The notes below the pieces were generated by a model. The model made no database searches. It was not told the DNA's origin and saw only the letters and a list, made by a program, of their open reading frames with translations. From positions 620,001 through 684,000 of the forward strand of contig NZ_CP079105.1 of assembly GCF_019285775.1 (NCBI RefSeq): a DNA stretch of 64,000 bases. Direction: 5' to 3'. The translations under genes were made by a program, and so were the position numbers. This stretch comes from Skermania piniformis (GTDB lineage: Bacteria > Actinomycetota > Actinomycetes > Mycobacteriales > Mycobacteriaceae). Every line of letters starts with the position of its first letter. Positions within the stretch are counted from its first letter, which is position 1. Positions 55,550 through 64,000 of the stretch are shown here, one piece after another.

Positions 55550-55867
55550 ATGTCCGAAACCTCGTCTGCGCCGCCTGCTGCCGGTCGTCGGCTGGCCGTC
55601 GACCTGGCGCTCTATACCGTCGCCCGGTTGGGTCTGGTCGTCGTTCTGACTGCCTTGATCGTCGGGATAACGCACCTGTTCGGAGTCGCGGTACCGCTGA
55701 TCGTGGCATTGCTGTTTGCGGTGCTGCTGGCGCTGCCCCTGTCGATGGTCCTGTTCCGGTCGTTGCGCGCCCGGGTGAACGAGTCCATCGCCCGGGTCGA
55801 CGAGCGGCGCCGACACGACAAGGCAGATCTGCGGGCCAAGCTGCGAGGTGAAGGTCCGCCCGCGTGA
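55550..55867 (+). CDS. DUF4229-type membrane protein
   Basis: 105 aa from ATG 55550. Two hydrophobic spans ([26 protein letters not shown] and [22 protein letters not shown]) followed by a charged helical tail ([30 protein letters not shown]). This matches the small actinobacterial DUF4229 family, of unknown function. It overlaps the Cds1-like gene by four bases (GTGA). Confidence 0.83.
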   Translation: MSETSSAPPAAGRRLAVDLALYTVARLGLVVVLTALIVGITHLFGVAVPLIVALLFAVLLALPLSMVLFRSLRARVNESIARVDERRRHDKADLRAKLRGEGPPA

Positions 55868-56991
55868 CTCCCGGCCGGCGCGGCGCCGACCCGGACCGGA
55901 TGAACGCCGACCGGGAGTGGATGAACGCCGACCGGGAGTGGATGAACAATGCCGTCCGGTTGATCGAGGCGGACGCCCAACGCAGCGCCGACACCCACCT
56001 GCTTCGCTATCCGTTGCCGGACGCCTGGCCGGTGCAGCTCTACGTCAAGGACGAATCCACCCACATCACCGGCAGTCTGAAACACCGGTTGGCGCGTTCG
56101 TTGTTCCTGTACGGGCTGTGCAACGGCTGGATCGGGGAGCGGACCACGGTCGTGGAGGCATCGTCGGGTTCGACCGCGGTCAGTGAGGCGTACTTCGCCA
56201 AGTTGCTCGGCTTGGAGTTCGTCGCCGTGATGCCCGGCGGGACCAGCCCGAGCAAGATCGCATTGATCGAGGCCCAGGGCGGGCGGTGTCATCTGGTATT
56301 GCATGCTGCGGACATCTACGCCGAGGCGGCGCGGCTGGCCGATGCCTGCGGCGGCCACTACCTCGATCAGTTCAGCTATGCCGAACGGGCCACCGATTGG
56401 CGCGGCAACAACAACATCGCCGAGTCGATCTTCGGTCAGCTGCTGCACGAGGCGCATCCGGTACCGGAGTGGATCGTGGTCGGCGCGGGGACCGGCGGTA
56501 CCAGCGCCACGATCGGGCGCTATGTCCGGTACCGGCGGCATGCCACCCGGCTGGCGGTGGTCGATCCGGAGAACTCCGCGTTCTACGGCGGATACCTTGC
56601 CGGCGACCGAAACCACACGACGGGGGCGGCGTCGCGGATCGAGGGGATCGGCCGTCCCCGGGTGGAACCGTCGTTCGTGCCGGAGGTGGTGGACCGGATG
56701 ATCCAGGTGCCGGATGCGGCGTCGATCGCCACCGCCCGGTACGCCGGCCGCGCGCTGGGCCGCCGGGTGGGCGGCTCGACCGGGACCAACCTGTGGGGCG
56801 CGTTCGCGCTCGTCGCCGAGATGCTCGCCGCGGGCCGTCCGGGCAGTGTGGTCACCTTGCTCTGCGACGGCGGCGATCGCTACGCCGACACCTACTTCGA
56901 CGACGAATGGGTGGCGGGGCAGGGTTTCGACCTGGAGCCGGCGACGGCGGTGCTCGACCGGTTCGTCGCGACCGGGCGTTGGACTGGTTGA
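55864..56991 (+). CDS. cds1: PLP-dependent L-cysteine desulfhydrase (Cds1-like)
   Basis: 375 aa. It closely follows M. tuberculosis Cds1 (Rv3684): [54 protein letters not shown] with the PLP-Lys in SLKHR near 68, [40 protein letters not shown], and [12 protein letters not shown]. Cds1 breaks cysteine to H2S, pyruvate and ammonia. The N-terminus carries two 21-base direct repeats, so the first ~26 residues (MNADREW copies) are probably dispensable. No other sulfur gene is near. Confidence 0.9.
   Translation: MTPGRRGADPDRMNADREWMNADREWMNNAVRLIEADAQRSADTHLLRYPLPDAWPVQLYVKDESTHITGSLKHRLARSLFLYGLCNGWIGERTTVVEASSGSTAVSEAYFAKLLGLEFVAVMPGGTSPSKIALIEAQGGRCHLVLHAADIYAEAARLADACGGHYLDQFSYAERATDWRGNNNIAESIFGQLLHEAHPVPEWIVVGAGTGGTSATIGRYVRYRRHATRLAVVDPENSAFYGGYLAGDRNHTTGAASRIEGIGRPRVEPSFVPEVVDRMIQVPDAASIATARYAGRALGRRVGGSTGTNLWGAFALVAEMLAAGRPGSVVTLLCDGGDRYADTYFDDEWVAGQGFDLEPATAVLDRFVATGRWTG
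55900..55941 (+). repeat. Two exact 21-bp tandem repeats in the Cds1-like N-terminus
   Basis: A 21-base unit encoding MNADREW occurs twice in a row, each copy opening with ATG, and is followed by another ATGAAC. Each copy could serve as an alternative start. Confidence 0.9.
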
Positions 56992-57060
56992 TCTCCGGTG
57001 TACCGGTTGCGCCGACGCGAACGCGCGACGGAAGCGTAGGCCGAGGAGCATGATGGTCTC

Positions 57061-57450
57061 ATGCGTGCACCGTTGCTCTGGATCTGCAATGCGATCGCCA
57101 TCTGGCTGGCGTCGATCTGGGTTTCCGGGATCGGAATCCTCAGCCCGGCCGAACACGGTGACTGGGGCAAGGTGATCGTCGTCTTGGTGGTCGCCATCGT
57201 ATTCAGTGCGGTGAATGCGGTCGTCAAGCCGCTGCTCACGTTGTTGTCGCTGCCGCTGGTGGTGCTCACACTGGGGCTGTTCCTGCTGGTGATCAACGCC
57301 TTGATGCTGCTGCTCACCGCGAAGCTGAGCGAACTGACCGACTACGGCCTGCGGGTGGACGGATTCTGGCCGGCGGTCTGGGGCGGATTGGTCATCGCTC
57401 TGGTGAACTGGGTGCTCGGCGCTTTCGTGCCGGCTCCGGCTCGGCGTTGA
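57061..57450 (+). CDS. Phage holin family / DUF360-type 4-TM membrane protein
   Basis: 129 aa. Four hydrophobic spans: LLWICNAIAIWLASIWVSGIG, IVVLVVAIVFSAVNAVVKPLLTLLSLPLVVLTLGLFLLVINALMLLL and WGGLVIALVNWVLGAF. The NAVVKPLLTLLSLPLVVLTLGLFLLVINALML pattern is diagnostic of the PF04020 group, which is called phage holin IV but is chromosomally widespread in actinobacteria. Function unknown. Its 3' end overlaps the convergent TetR gene by 59 bases. Confidence 0.88.
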   Translation: MRAPLLWICNAIAIWLASIWVSGIGILSPAEHGDWGKVIVVLVVAIVFSAVNAVVKPLLTLLSLPLVVLTLGLFLLVINALMLLLTAKLSELTDYGLRVDGFWPAVWGGLVIALVNWVLGAFVPAPARR

Positions 57451-58075
57451 GCGCGGCAGTCTGGAACGTCTGCACCACGAATTCGGTTGCCTGATTTACC
57501 AATTCATCGCGGGTGATCGTCAAGTTGCCCTGCAGCCAGGACGACAGCAGGGCGGCCAGCGAGCCGGTCAGGGCGATCACCGCGACCGCGCGTCGGGTGC
57601 CGGAACCGGCGCGCGGTAGCCGGCTGCTCAGCAACTTGCTGAATGCCGACGCGGTCTCCATCGCCACGTCGCCGTAGGCCGAATCGGCCAGCGGCTCGAC
57701 GGTCAGCAACCGGCCCTTGCGGGGATCGTCGACCACCAGCTGTACGAAGGTCTCCAGGGCCGCGCGCGCGAACTCCTCCGGGTTGTCGGGCTCGGTCGCG
57801 GCGACCGCTTCGGCCATTCGGGTGTGCGCCTCCTCCGCGGTCTGCCGATAGAGCGCGCGCAGCAGTTCCTCCCGGCTGTCGAAGCTCTCGTAGAAGTAGC
57901 GGTCGGTCAGGCCGGTGCGCCGGCACAGCGACCGGACGGTGACGGCGGAGCTGCCGTGCTCGCCGATCAATTCCAGTGCTGCCGCGATGAACGTCGCCCG
58001 CCGCACGGTCCGTCGTTCGTCCAGGGTGGTGCCGCCCCAGGTGCGTTTGGCTGGATCGGATCTGCTTGGCGGCAT
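57392..58075 (-). CDS. TetR-family transcriptional regulator
   Basis: 227 aa from ATG 58075. N-terminal TetR HTH: RRATFIAAALELIGEHGSSAVTVRSLCRRTGLTDRYFYESFDSREELL near residues 24-75; the rest is a helical ligand-binding domain. It is divergent from the lipid-degradation operon, with an inverted repeat over the predicted transcription start of that operon. Repression relieved by an acyl-CoA or lipid is a reasonable inference. Confidence 0.88.
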   Translation of the reverse strand: MPPSRSDPAKRTWGGTTLDERRTVRRATFIAAALELIGEHGSSAVTVRSLCRRTGLTDRYFYESFDSREELLRALYRQTAEEAHTRMAEAVAATEPDNPEEFARAALETFVQLVVDDPRKGRLLTVEPLADSAYGDVAMETASAFSKLLSSRLPRAGSGTRRAVAVIALTGSLAALLSSWLQGNLTITRDELVNQATEFVVQTFQTAALNAEPEPARKRRAPSSPER

Positions 58076-58142
58076 CGAGGAGTCCTGGTCGGCAACGGCG
58101 AAGGCCCAGAGTAACCCGAGCCCGGCAGGTTTCCGCAATATC

Positions 58143-58171
58143 TTGACGACGTGCGTCCGCAGAGCTAACTT
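58143..58171 (+). promoter_or_regulatory. Predicted promoter of the thiolase operon
   Basis: TTGACG (58143-58148), a 17-base spacer and TAACTT (58166-58171), close to sigma-70 consensus, about 70 bases before the thiolase ATG. Confidence 0.6.
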
Positions 58172-58173
58172 GA

Positions 58174-58200
58174 ATACGGTCGTCACCAGTTACGACGTAT
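58174..58200. promoter_or_regulatory. Inverted repeat over predicted start, possible TetR operator
   Basis: ATACGGTCGT at 58174 and ACGACGTAT at 58192 pair with a single bulged base. The site begins three bases after the -10 and so would cover the start of transcription and block it when bound. Confidence 0.5.
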
Positions 58201-58239
58201 GTCATCAGGCTTGCGTCGGCAGATCCGAGGAGGTGCCGG

Positions 58240-59445
58240 ATGGTGAACCGAGTCTTCGTCGTCGGCGTCGGCATGACCAAGTTCGAGAAGCCGGGTCGGC
58301 GGACGAACGAGGACGGGAGTGCGTGGGACTACCCGGATATGGCGCGCGAGGCCGGCACCAAGGCGCTCACCGATGCCGGCATCTCCTACGACCAGGTCGA
58401 GCAGGGCTACGTCGGCTACGTGTACGGCGAGTCCACCGCGGGTCAACGGGCGCTCTACGAACTCGGGATGACCGGAATCCCGGTCGTCAACGTGAACAAC
58501 AACTGCTCGACCGGCTCCACCGCGCTCTATCTCGCCGCCCAGGCGATCCGCGGCGGGCTGGCCGACTGCACGATCGCCCTCGGGTTCGAGAAGATGCAAC
58601 CGGGTTCGCTGGGCTCGACCTACGACGACCGGGCGCAGCCGATGGAACGGCACATCCTCGCGCTGGCCGAGATCAGCGAGGTGCTCTTCCCGCCCGCTCC
58701 GTGGATGTTCGGCGCCGCCGGTCGCGAACACATGCAGCGGTACGGCACCACCGCCGAACAGTTCGCGAAGATCGGGCTGAAGAACCACAAGCACTCGGTG
58801 AACAACCCGTATGCGCAGTTCCAGGACGAGTACACGTTGGACGAGATCCTCGACTCGCGGATGATCTACGACCCGCTGACCAAGCTGCAGTGTTCCCCGA
58901 CCTCGGACGGGTCCGGCGCGGCGATCCTCGCCTCGGCAGCGTTCGTCGACCGACACGGGCTGGCCGAGCGCGCGGTGGAGATCGTCGGACAGGCGATGAC
59001 CACGGACTTCGCCAGCACCTTCGACGGCACCTGCCGCTCGATCATCGGCTACGACATGAACGTGCATGCCGCGCAACGGGTCTACGACCAGGCTGGGCTG
59101 GGCGCGGACGACTTCCAGGTGATCGAGCTGCACGACTGCTTCTCCGCGAACGAACTGCTGCTCTACGAGGCGCTCGGTCTGTGTGCCGAGGGTGAGGCGG
59201 GCAAGCTGGTCGACTCCGGCGACACCACCTACGGCGGCCGCTGGGTGGTGAATCCGTCCGGCGGGCTGATCTCCAAGGGGCATCCGCTGGGCGCCACCGG
59301 CCTCGCGCAGTGCGCCGAGCTGACCTGGCAGTTACGCGGCGACGCGGACAAACGTCAGGTGGCCGGGGTGACCGCGGCCCTGCAACACAACATCGGGCTC
59401 GGCGGTGCCGCCGTCGTGACCGCTTATCAGCGCGCCGATCGCTGA
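58240..59445 (+). CDS. Thiolase/lipid-transfer protein (SCP-x type)
   Basis: 401 aa. Thiolase fold with catalytic Cys in [19 protein letters not shown] near residue 90, [17 protein letters not shown] near 290 and [21 protein letters not shown] near 340-360, the typical SCP-x/lipid-transfer pattern lacking the second thiolase Cys. Members act in beta-oxidation or retro-aldol steps of sterol side chains. GAGGAGG precedes the ATG; a GTG three bases later is an alternative. Confidence 0.87.
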   Translation: MVNRVFVVGVGMTKFEKPGRRTNEDGSAWDYPDMAREAGTKALTDAGISYDQVEQGYVGYVYGESTAGQRALYELGMTGIPVVNVNNNCSTGSTALYLAAQAIRGGLADCTIALGFEKMQPGSLGSTYDDRAQPMERHILALAEISEVLFPPAPWMFGAAGREHMQRYGTTAEQFAKIGLKNHKHSVNNPYAQFQDEYTLDEILDSRMIYDPLTKLQCSPTSDGSGAAILASAAFVDRHGLAERAVEIVGQAMTTDFASTFDGTCRSIIGYDMNVHAAQRVYDQAGLGADDFQVIELHDCFSANELLLYEALGLCAEGEAGKLVDSGDTTYGGRWVVNPSGGLISKGHPLGATGLAQCAELTWQLRGDADKRQVAGVTAALQHNIGLGGAAVVTAYQRADR

Positions 59446-59477
59446 ATCCGTCCGGCTCACCGAAAGAAGGAACAACC

Positions 59478-59918
59478 ATGGGACACATCGAAGCTACTCG
59501 GCACCTGGACGCCACCCCCGACGCGATCTGGGCGACGGTCTCGGATACGTCCACGTGGGACAAGTGGTTTTCGATCCACGAGAAGTGGATGGAGGAGCCG
59601 CCCACCCAACTCGCCGAGGGGTCGAAGCTGGTCGCCAAGATCGTGATGCTCGGCATGGCGAACAAGATCGAGTGGACGGTGACGCAGATCGATCCGCCGC
59701 GCTCGCTCAGCCTGACCGGCACCGGTTTGGCCGGGGTGAAGTGCGACTTCACCTTCACCGTCGAACCGGAGGACGACGGGTCCAAGTTCACCGTCGCCGG
59801 TGACTTCGAAGGCGCGCTGATCAAGGGTGCGCTGGCCAAGGCGGTCGAGAAGGATGGCGCGAGCCAGTTGGACAAGTCGCTCGACCAGCTGAGTGCGCTG
59901 GCTGCGGCAACGGCCTGA
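59478..59918 (+). CDS. SRPBCC (START-like) family protein
   Basis: 146 aa from ATG 59478, with AAAGAAGGAAC upstream. HIEATRHLDATPDAIWATVSDTSTWDKWFSIHEKWMEEPP starts the START/polyketide-cyclase-like helix-grip fold; WTVTQIDPPRSLSLTGTG and FTFTVEPEDDGSKFTVAGDFEG follow, with a C-terminal helix. These proteins bind hydrophobic ligands. In this operon it probably presents or binds an acyl intermediate (inference). Confidence 0.85.
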   Translation: MGHIEATRHLDATPDAIWATVSDTSTWDKWFSIHEKWMEEPPTQLAEGSKLVAKIVMLGMANKIEWTVTQIDPPRSLSLTGTGLAGVKCDFTFTVEPEDDGSKFTVAGDFEGALIKGALAKAVEKDGASQLDKSLDQLSALAAATA

Positions 59919-59920
59919 CG

Positions 59921-60784
59921 ATGACCGTCCGACAGGTCGAGTTCGACGATTCCCAGCTCGGCAACTGGGGCGAGGACGAGCGATTCGAGGTAACGCAGGA
60001 ACGGATCACCGAATACGCGAAGGCGACCAACGATCCGATTCCCGCACACCTGGCCGGTGAGGTCGCGCCGCCGGTATTCGCGATCGTCCCGGTCTTCGAA
60101 TCGCTGATGGTGCCGGCCGTGGAGGTGTTCCCGGTCGCAGCCATTCCCCGGATCGTGCACGGCGAGCAGGATTTCCACTTTCACCGACCGATCCGGCCGG
60201 GCGACCGGCTGGTATCGCGGGCGCGGATGACCGGTTACGAGTCGTTGGAAAAGGGAACCCGGGCCGCGATCGTGCTGGAGTGCCGGACCGAGGACGGAGA
60301 ACTGGTCAACGAGCAGTACGTGACGACGTTCGTCCGGGGAATGAGTCCGGGACGCACCGTCGGCGAACTCGCCCCCGAGCACAAGTTCGACGAGTCGCTG
60401 CGGGCGGCGGGACCGGTGGCCACCGTCGCCCAGCACATCGACGCCGACCAGACGTTCCGGTACGCCCCGGCGTCGGGGGATCCGATGCCGATCCACCTGG
60501 ACGACGAGGTCGCGCGCAGCACCGGCCTACCCGGGATCATCGCGCACGGCCTGTGCACGATGGCGTTCACCTCCTGGGCGGTGCTGACCGAGGTCGCCGG
60601 CTCGGACGTCTCCCGGCTGCGCCGGTTCGCGGTCCGGTTCGCCGACCTGGTGCTGCCCGGTGACGACCTGGAGACCCGGATCTACCGGCGCTCGGCCGCG
60701 GACGGATACACCACCTACCAGTTCGAGACCGTGCGCGGTGATGATCCGGTCATCACCGACGGCCTCGCCGTAATCAGGGATTAG
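59921..60784 (+). CDS. Two-domain MaoC-like enoyl-CoA hydratase
   Basis: 287 aa, tandem hotdog domains as in hydratase 2. The N-terminal half has ITEYAKATNDPIPAHLAGEVAPPVFA; the C-terminal half has the catalytic hydratase motif DPMPIHLDDEVARSTGLPGIIAHGLCTMAF near 187-216 with Asp/His. It hydrates trans-2-enoyl-CoA in beta-oxidation. It begins two bases after the SRPBCC stop. Confidence 0.87.
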   Translation: MTVRQVEFDDSQLGNWGEDERFEVTQERITEYAKATNDPIPAHLAGEVAPPVFAIVPVFESLMVPAVEVFPVAAIPRIVHGEQDFHFHRPIRPGDRLVSRARMTGYESLEKGTRAAIVLECRTEDGELVNEQYVTTFVRGMSPGRTVGELAPEHKFDESLRAAGPVATVAQHIDADQTFRYAPASGDPMPIHLDDEVARSTGLPGIIAHGLCTMAFTSWAVLTEVAGSDVSRLRRFAVRFADLVLPGDDLETRIYRRSAADGYTTYQFETVRGDDPVITDGLAVIRD

Positions 60785-60793
60785 GAGATTTCG

Positions 60794-61663
60794 ATGGGAG
60801 CACTCGACGGGCGGGTGGCGATCGTCACCGGCGCCGGCCGGGGGATCGGCCGCGAGCACGCGCTGCTGTTCGCGCGGGAGGGCGCGTCGGTGGTGGTCAA
60901 CGACCTGGGTGGCAGCAATGCCGGCGAGGGCAGCGACACCGGTCCGGCCCAGGCGGTGGTCGACGAGATCGTCGCCGCCGGTGGGAAAGCCGCCGCGAAC
61001 ACCGACAACGTGGCGACCTGGGACGGCGCGAAGAGCCTGGTGGACCAGGCGATCGCCGATTTCGGCGGACTCGACGTGGTGGTGAACAACGCGGGAATCC
61101 TGCGCGACGCCTTCCTCGCCGGTATCGAGGAAGCCCAGTGGGATGCCGTGATCGCGGTACACCTGAAAGGTCATGCGGCGGTGCTGCACCACGCCGCCGC
61201 CTACTGGAAAGCGCAGTCGAAGGCGGGCAACCAGCCGAACGCCGCGGTGATCAATACGGCGTCGGCATCGGGCACCACGCTGCCGAATGCGGGTCAGGCC
61301 AACTACGGCGCCGCCAAGGCCGGGATCGCCGCGCTGACCCTGGTCGCCGCCGAGGAGCTGGAGCGATACGGGGTCCGGGTCAACGCGATCGCGCCGATCG
61401 CCCGGACCCGGCTGACCCTGGCGACACCGGGGATGGGTGCCCTGTTCGCGCAGGAGGTGCCCGACGGCGAGTTCGACGCGTTCAGCCCGGCCAACATCTC
61501 GCCGGTGGTCGCCTACCTCGCCACCGAGAAGTGCCCGATCAATGGGAAGGTCTTCGCGGTTCAGGGCGGTGCGATCTCGGAACTGGGCGGTTGGCACGAC
61601 GTGAAGACGATCGAGACCGACGGCGCCTGGGCGATCGACGACATCGCGGGGCGGCTGCCATGA
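60794..61663 (+). CDS. SDR-family hydroxyacyl-CoA dehydrogenase
   Basis: 289 aa. Rossmann motif VTGAGRGIGREHALLFAREGASVVVNDLGGSNAGEG near 12-48, NNAGILRD near 95, Ser of INTASASGTTL and catalytic NYGAAKAG near 172-180. The extended D-loop (NDLGG ... GSDTGPAQAVVDEI) is that of the MFE-2/17-beta-HSD4 dehydrogenase type. Oxidises 3-hydroxyacyl-CoA with NAD. Its stop overlaps the dehydrogenase start (ATGA). Confidence 0.88.
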   Translation: MGALDGRVAIVTGAGRGIGREHALLFAREGASVVVNDLGGSNAGEGSDTGPAQAVVDEIVAAGGKAAANTDNVATWDGAKSLVDQAIADFGGLDVVVNNAGILRDAFLAGIEEAQWDAVIAVHLKGHAAVLHHAAAYWKAQSKAGNQPNAAVINTASASGTTLPNAGQANYGAAKAGIAALTLVAAEELERYGVRVNAIAPIARTRLTLATPGMGALFAQEVPDGEFDAFSPANISPVVAYLATEKCPINGKVFAVQGGAISELGGWHDVKTIETDGAWAIDDIAGRLP

Positions 61664-62922
61664 TCGAATGGTCCGAAATCGACCTGCTCATGCGGGATTC
61701 CGTGCGGGTGTTCATCGACAGGGAAGTCCGTCCCCGGATCGACGAGCTCGAGCACGGAGATCTCCCGCCCTACGATGTCGCCCGCAAGTTGTGGAGCGAG
61801 TTCGGCCTCGATGCGCTCGCCGCCGAGGCGGTCAAGGGCTACCTGGAGCGGGAGCGACGCAAGCAGGAGCGGATAGCGGCCGGCGAGCCGAAGCCGGAAA
61901 AGGCGGCCGACGGTGGCGGTCTGGGCGACCTTTCCGCCCAGCTCGGGGCCGGCGTGATGGTGCTCAAGGAGATGGCCGGGGTGAGCCTCGGGGTGATGGC
62001 GGCGATCGGCGTCTCGCTGGGCCTCGGCGCCGGCACCATCGCGGCCCGCGGCACGCTCGCGCAGCAGGAACGGTGGCTGCCGGATCTGGTCACCCTGCGC
62101 AAGGTCGCGGCCTGGGCGATCACCGAGCCGGACTCGGGGTCGGACGCGTTCGGCGGGATGAAGAGCTACGTCCGCCGGGACGGTTCGGACTACATCCTCA
62201 ACGGGCAGAAGACCTTCATCACCAACGGTCCGTACGCGGACACGCTCGTGGTCTACGCCAAGCTGGACGACGGCGAGGTCGCGGACAAGCGGGACCGCAA
62301 GGTGCTGGCGTTCGTCCTGGACTCGGGAATGGACGGACTCACCCAGGGCAAGCCGTTCAAGAAGATGGGCATGCACTCCTCGCCCACCGGAGAACTCTTC
62401 TTCGACAATGTCCGGATCACCCCGGACCGGTTGCTCGGTGAGACGGAGGAGCACAAGGGCGGTGACGGCCGGGAGAGCGCGCGGGACAACTTCGTCGCCG
62501 AACGGGTCGGAATCGCGTTCCTGTCGCTGGGCATCATCGACGAGTGTCACCGCCTCTGCATCGACTACGCCAAGTCGCGCAAGCTCTGGGGTCAGGAGAT
62601 CGGCCGGTTCCAGCTGATCCAGCTGAAGCTGGCGAAGATGGAGATCGCCCGGATGAACGTGCAGAACATGGTGTTCCAGGCGTTGGAAGGGTTCAAGGCG
62701 GGCAAGCGGCCGACCTTGGCCGAAGCCTCGGCGATGAAGCTCTACTCCTCGGAAGCAGCGACCGACGTCGCGATGGAGGCGGTGCAGTTGTTCGGCGGCA
62801 ACGGTTACATGACCGAGTACCGGGTCGAGCAACTGGCCCGCGACGCCAAGTCGCTGATGATCTACGCCGGGAGCAACGAGATCCAGGTGACCCACATCGC
62901 CAAGGGGCTGCTCGGCAGCTGA
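61660..62922 (+). CDS. Acyl-CoA dehydrogenase
   Basis: 420 aa. FadE-type flavoprotein: AAWAITEPDSGSDAFGGMKSYVRRDGSDYILNGQKTFITNGPYADTLVVYAKL near residues 145-200, KMGMHSSPTGELFFDNVRITPDRLLG near 233, YAKSRKLWGQEIGRFQLIQLKLAKMEI near 300, LFGGNGYMTEYRVEQLARDAKSLMIYAGSNEIQ near 380-410, where Gly-Ser replaces Gly-Thr of the usual IYEGTNEIQ. An unusual 35-residue charged insertion (RERRKQERIAAGEPKPEKAADGGG) lies near residues 63-87. First beta-oxidation step. Confidence 0.88.
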   Translation: MIEWSEIDLLMRDSVRVFIDREVRPRIDELEHGDLPPYDVARKLWSEFGLDALAAEAVKGYLERERRKQERIAAGEPKPEKAADGGGLGDLSAQLGAGVMVLKEMAGVSLGVMAAIGVSLGLGAGTIAARGTLAQQERWLPDLVTLRKVAAWAITEPDSGSDAFGGMKSYVRRDGSDYILNGQKTFITNGPYADTLVVYAKLDDGEVADKRDRKVLAFVLDSGMDGLTQGKPFKKMGMHSSPTGELFFDNVRITPDRLLGETEEHKGGDGRESARDNFVAERVGIAFLSLGIIDECHRLCIDYAKSRKLWGQEIGRFQLIQLKLAKMEIARMNVQNMVFQALEGFKAGKRPTLAEASAMKLYSSEAATDVAMEAVQLFGGNGYMTEYRVEQLARDAKSLMIYAGSNEIQVTHIAKGLLGS

Positions 62923-62933
62923 TACAGATCGGG

Positions 62934-62966
62934 GACGATCCTGCTCGCCGTCCGAGCAGGATCGTC
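62934..62966. terminator. Bidirectional terminator between acyl-CoA dehydrogenase and menA
   Basis: GACGATCCTGCTCG and CGAGCAGGATCGTC are exact 14-base arms around a 5-base loop. It sits in the 49-base gap between two convergent genes. Confidence 0.85.
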
Positions 62967-62971
62967 GCGGA

Positions 62972-63841
62972 TCAGCCGAGACCGAGCGCGAGCGCGGTGG
63001 CCGCGGCCCAGGCAAGCATCGCTATCCCGGTGTCGCGCAGTGCCGGGATCAGTCCCGGACCGCCCGCGCCCCGGCGCACCGGGGCGTTCGCGGTGATCGC
63101 CATCGGCAGCGCGATCAGTCCGCTCAGCGCCCAGGGGGTCCGGGCGGCGAGGACCAGGCTCGCCAGGAACGGCACCACCAGCAGCACCAGGTGCAGCGTG
63201 CGGGTCCGGGGATCACCCAGCCGCACCGCGAGAGTGGTTTTGCCGGAAGTGATATCGGTCGGGATGTCGCGCAGGTTGTTGGTGACCAGCACGGCGCAGG
63301 AGAAGCAGCCGATCGCCACCGCGGCGATCAGACCCACCCAGTCGATGCGTTCGGCCTGCACGAACTGGGTGCCCAGCACGGCGACCAGGCCGAAGCAGAC
63401 GAAGACGGCGATCTCGCCGAAACCGCGGTATCCGTACGGGTTTCGGCCACCCGTGTAGAACCACGCGGCGGCGATGCAGCCGGCGCCGACCAGCACCAGC
63501 CACCACGCGGTGCTCGCAGCCAACGCGAGGCCCGCGGCTGCGCCGACGCCCAGACAGGCGAACGCGGCGGTGCGGACCGCGGCCGGGCGGGCCAGCCCGG
63601 CGCCGACCAGCCGAAGCGGGCCGACCCGCTCGTCGTCGGTGCCCCGGATGCCGTCGGAGTAGTCGTTGGCGTAGTTCACTCCGACGACGAACGCCACCGC
63701 GACGACCAGCGCGAGCAGCGCCTTCCACCACACCGTGGCGTTCAGCGACGCGGCGGCGCCGGTGCCGGTGATCACCGGGGCGACGGCGTTCGGGAGGGTG
63801 CGCGGGCGGGCGCCCTCGAGCCATTGGGCGGGAGTTGCCAT
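62972..63841 (-). CDS. menA: 1,4-dihydroxy-2-naphthoate polyprenyltransferase
   Basis: 289 aa, UbiA family with eight or nine membrane helices. The first Asp-rich motif is [20 protein letters not shown] near residues 60-79, the second is [22 protein letters not shown] near 185-206. It attaches the isoprenoid tail to dihydroxynaphthoate to make demethylmenaquinone, the respiratory quinone precursor. The place after the cytochrome c block matches mycobacterial order. ATG at 63841. Confidence 0.95.
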   Translation of the reverse strand: MATPAQWLEGARPRTLPNAVAPVITGTGAAASLNATVWWKALLALVVAVAFVVGVNYANDYSDGIRGTDDERVGPLRLVGAGLARPAAVRTAAFACLGVGAAAGLALAASTAWWLVLVGAGCIAAAWFYTGGRNPYGYRGFGEIAVFVCFGLVAVLGTQFVQAERIDWVGLIAAVAIGCFSCAVLVTNNLRDIPTDITSGKTTLAVRLGDPRTRTLHLVLLVVPFLASLVLAARTPWALSGLIALPMAITANAPVRRGAGGPGLIPALRDTGIAMLAWAAATALALGLG

Positions 63842-63883
63842 GTCTCGATCCTTGCATGCGCCGCCGGCGCGACGATCGGATCC

Positions 63884-64000
63884 GTGCTGGAGGAGGCCCT
63901 GCGCAAGCTGTTGGTCGAGCACGCGGGTTCGGCTGCTGCCGCGGACTTCGAGCTGCCGTCGTTCCGCCCCGAGGATCCCGCGCTCCGGCCTGGTGTCGAT
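63884..64000 (+). CDS. Start of an unidentified gene, cut by window end
   Basis: A GTG at 63884 begins an open frame, [21 protein letters not shown] then [18 protein letters not shown], running off the window. Its start lies 42 bases from the divergent menA start. The codon pattern is typical of this genome, but 39 codons are too few to name a family. Confidence 0.4.
   Translation, partial: MLEEALRKLLVEHAGSAAAADFELPSFRPEDPALRPGVD

Noticed and set aside
57061-57450. Prophage remnant suggested by the holin-family name
   Set aside because: The PF04020 family is chromosomally widespread in actinobacteria and no other phage gene is present.

Overview
The window is high-GC actinobacterial DNA. 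Its gene order points to a mycolic-acid actinomycete (Mycobacteriales), and the content looks Nocardia/Rhodococcus-like rather than mycobacterial. The evidence is the run mshA - YbjN - gpm - senX3 - regX3 ... proC - HTH - 33-aa KR-rich peptide - galE-like - acyltransferase, then glutaredoxin - hemA-hemC-hemD-hemB, then hemL - phosphatase - TlpA - ccdA - resB - ccsB, then menA. This follows the order of the Mycobacterium tuberculosis Rv0486-Rv0534c region (recalled, not searched). The inserted rex gene, the hmgA gene and the accessory blocks differ from M. tuberculosis. The species cannot be named from sequence alone.

Layout. 1-3.85 kb (minus strand): edge-truncated homogentisate dioxygenase behind a 28-bp palindrome, a NYN-domain protein, an SDR and a tocopherol-cyclase-like protein. 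3.87-12.97 kb: a frameshifted alpha/beta hydrolase, mycothiol glycosyltransferase mshA, YbjN, phosphoglycerate mutase, the SenX3-RegX3 phosphate two-component system, an F420-type oxidoreductase, a Cys-rich protein, Ppx/GppA phosphatase and a membrane protein. 12.98-18.7 kb: TIM-barrel protein, thioesterase, proC, small HTH, 33-aa peptide, epimerase, acyltransferase. 18.77-20.4 kb (minus): secreted CAP-like protein and HAD phosphatase. 20.5-26.7 kb: glutaredoxin-like protein, then rex-hemA-hemC-hemD-hemB behind a clear Rex operator. 26.8-35.7 kb: small membrane proteins, VOC protein, CsoR, ribokinase, propionyl-CoA synthetase, O-methyltransferase, acyl-CoA oxidase, photolyase and a small secreted protein.

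35.8-41.8 kb is a tightly overlapped haem/cytochrome c biogenesis operon (hemL to ccsB). 41.8-49.8 kb is accessory: Uma2 protein, an iron-box-preceded pair of ABC half-transporters, VOC protein, a TetR protein with two HTH domains, a second F420-type oxidoreductase, and an HxlR regulator divergent from a thioesterase across a perfect operator-like palindrome. 49.8-54.7 kb holds a very large hybrid sensor kinase (4 PAS, HisKA, HATPase, 2 REC, HPt) overlapping a REC-GGDEF response regulator: a complete phosphorelay leading to cyclic-di-GMP. 54.9-57.4 kb has small membrane proteins, BldC and a Cds1-like cysteine desulfhydrase. 57.4-62.9 kb is a TetR-controlled acyl-CoA degradation operon (thiolase/lipid-transfer, SRPBCC, MaoC, SDR, acyl-CoA dehydrogenase). 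menA and an edge-truncated frame close the window.

No rRNA, tRNA, CRISPR array, transposase or phage module was seen. No gap longer than about 300 bases lacks a gene. The largest gaps are 16331-16613 (a terminator and the epimerase leader), 54681-54927 (one short inverted repeat, nothing else recognised), 26654-26884 (a possible 39-aa ORF) and 46670-46859 (AT-richer divergent promoter region).
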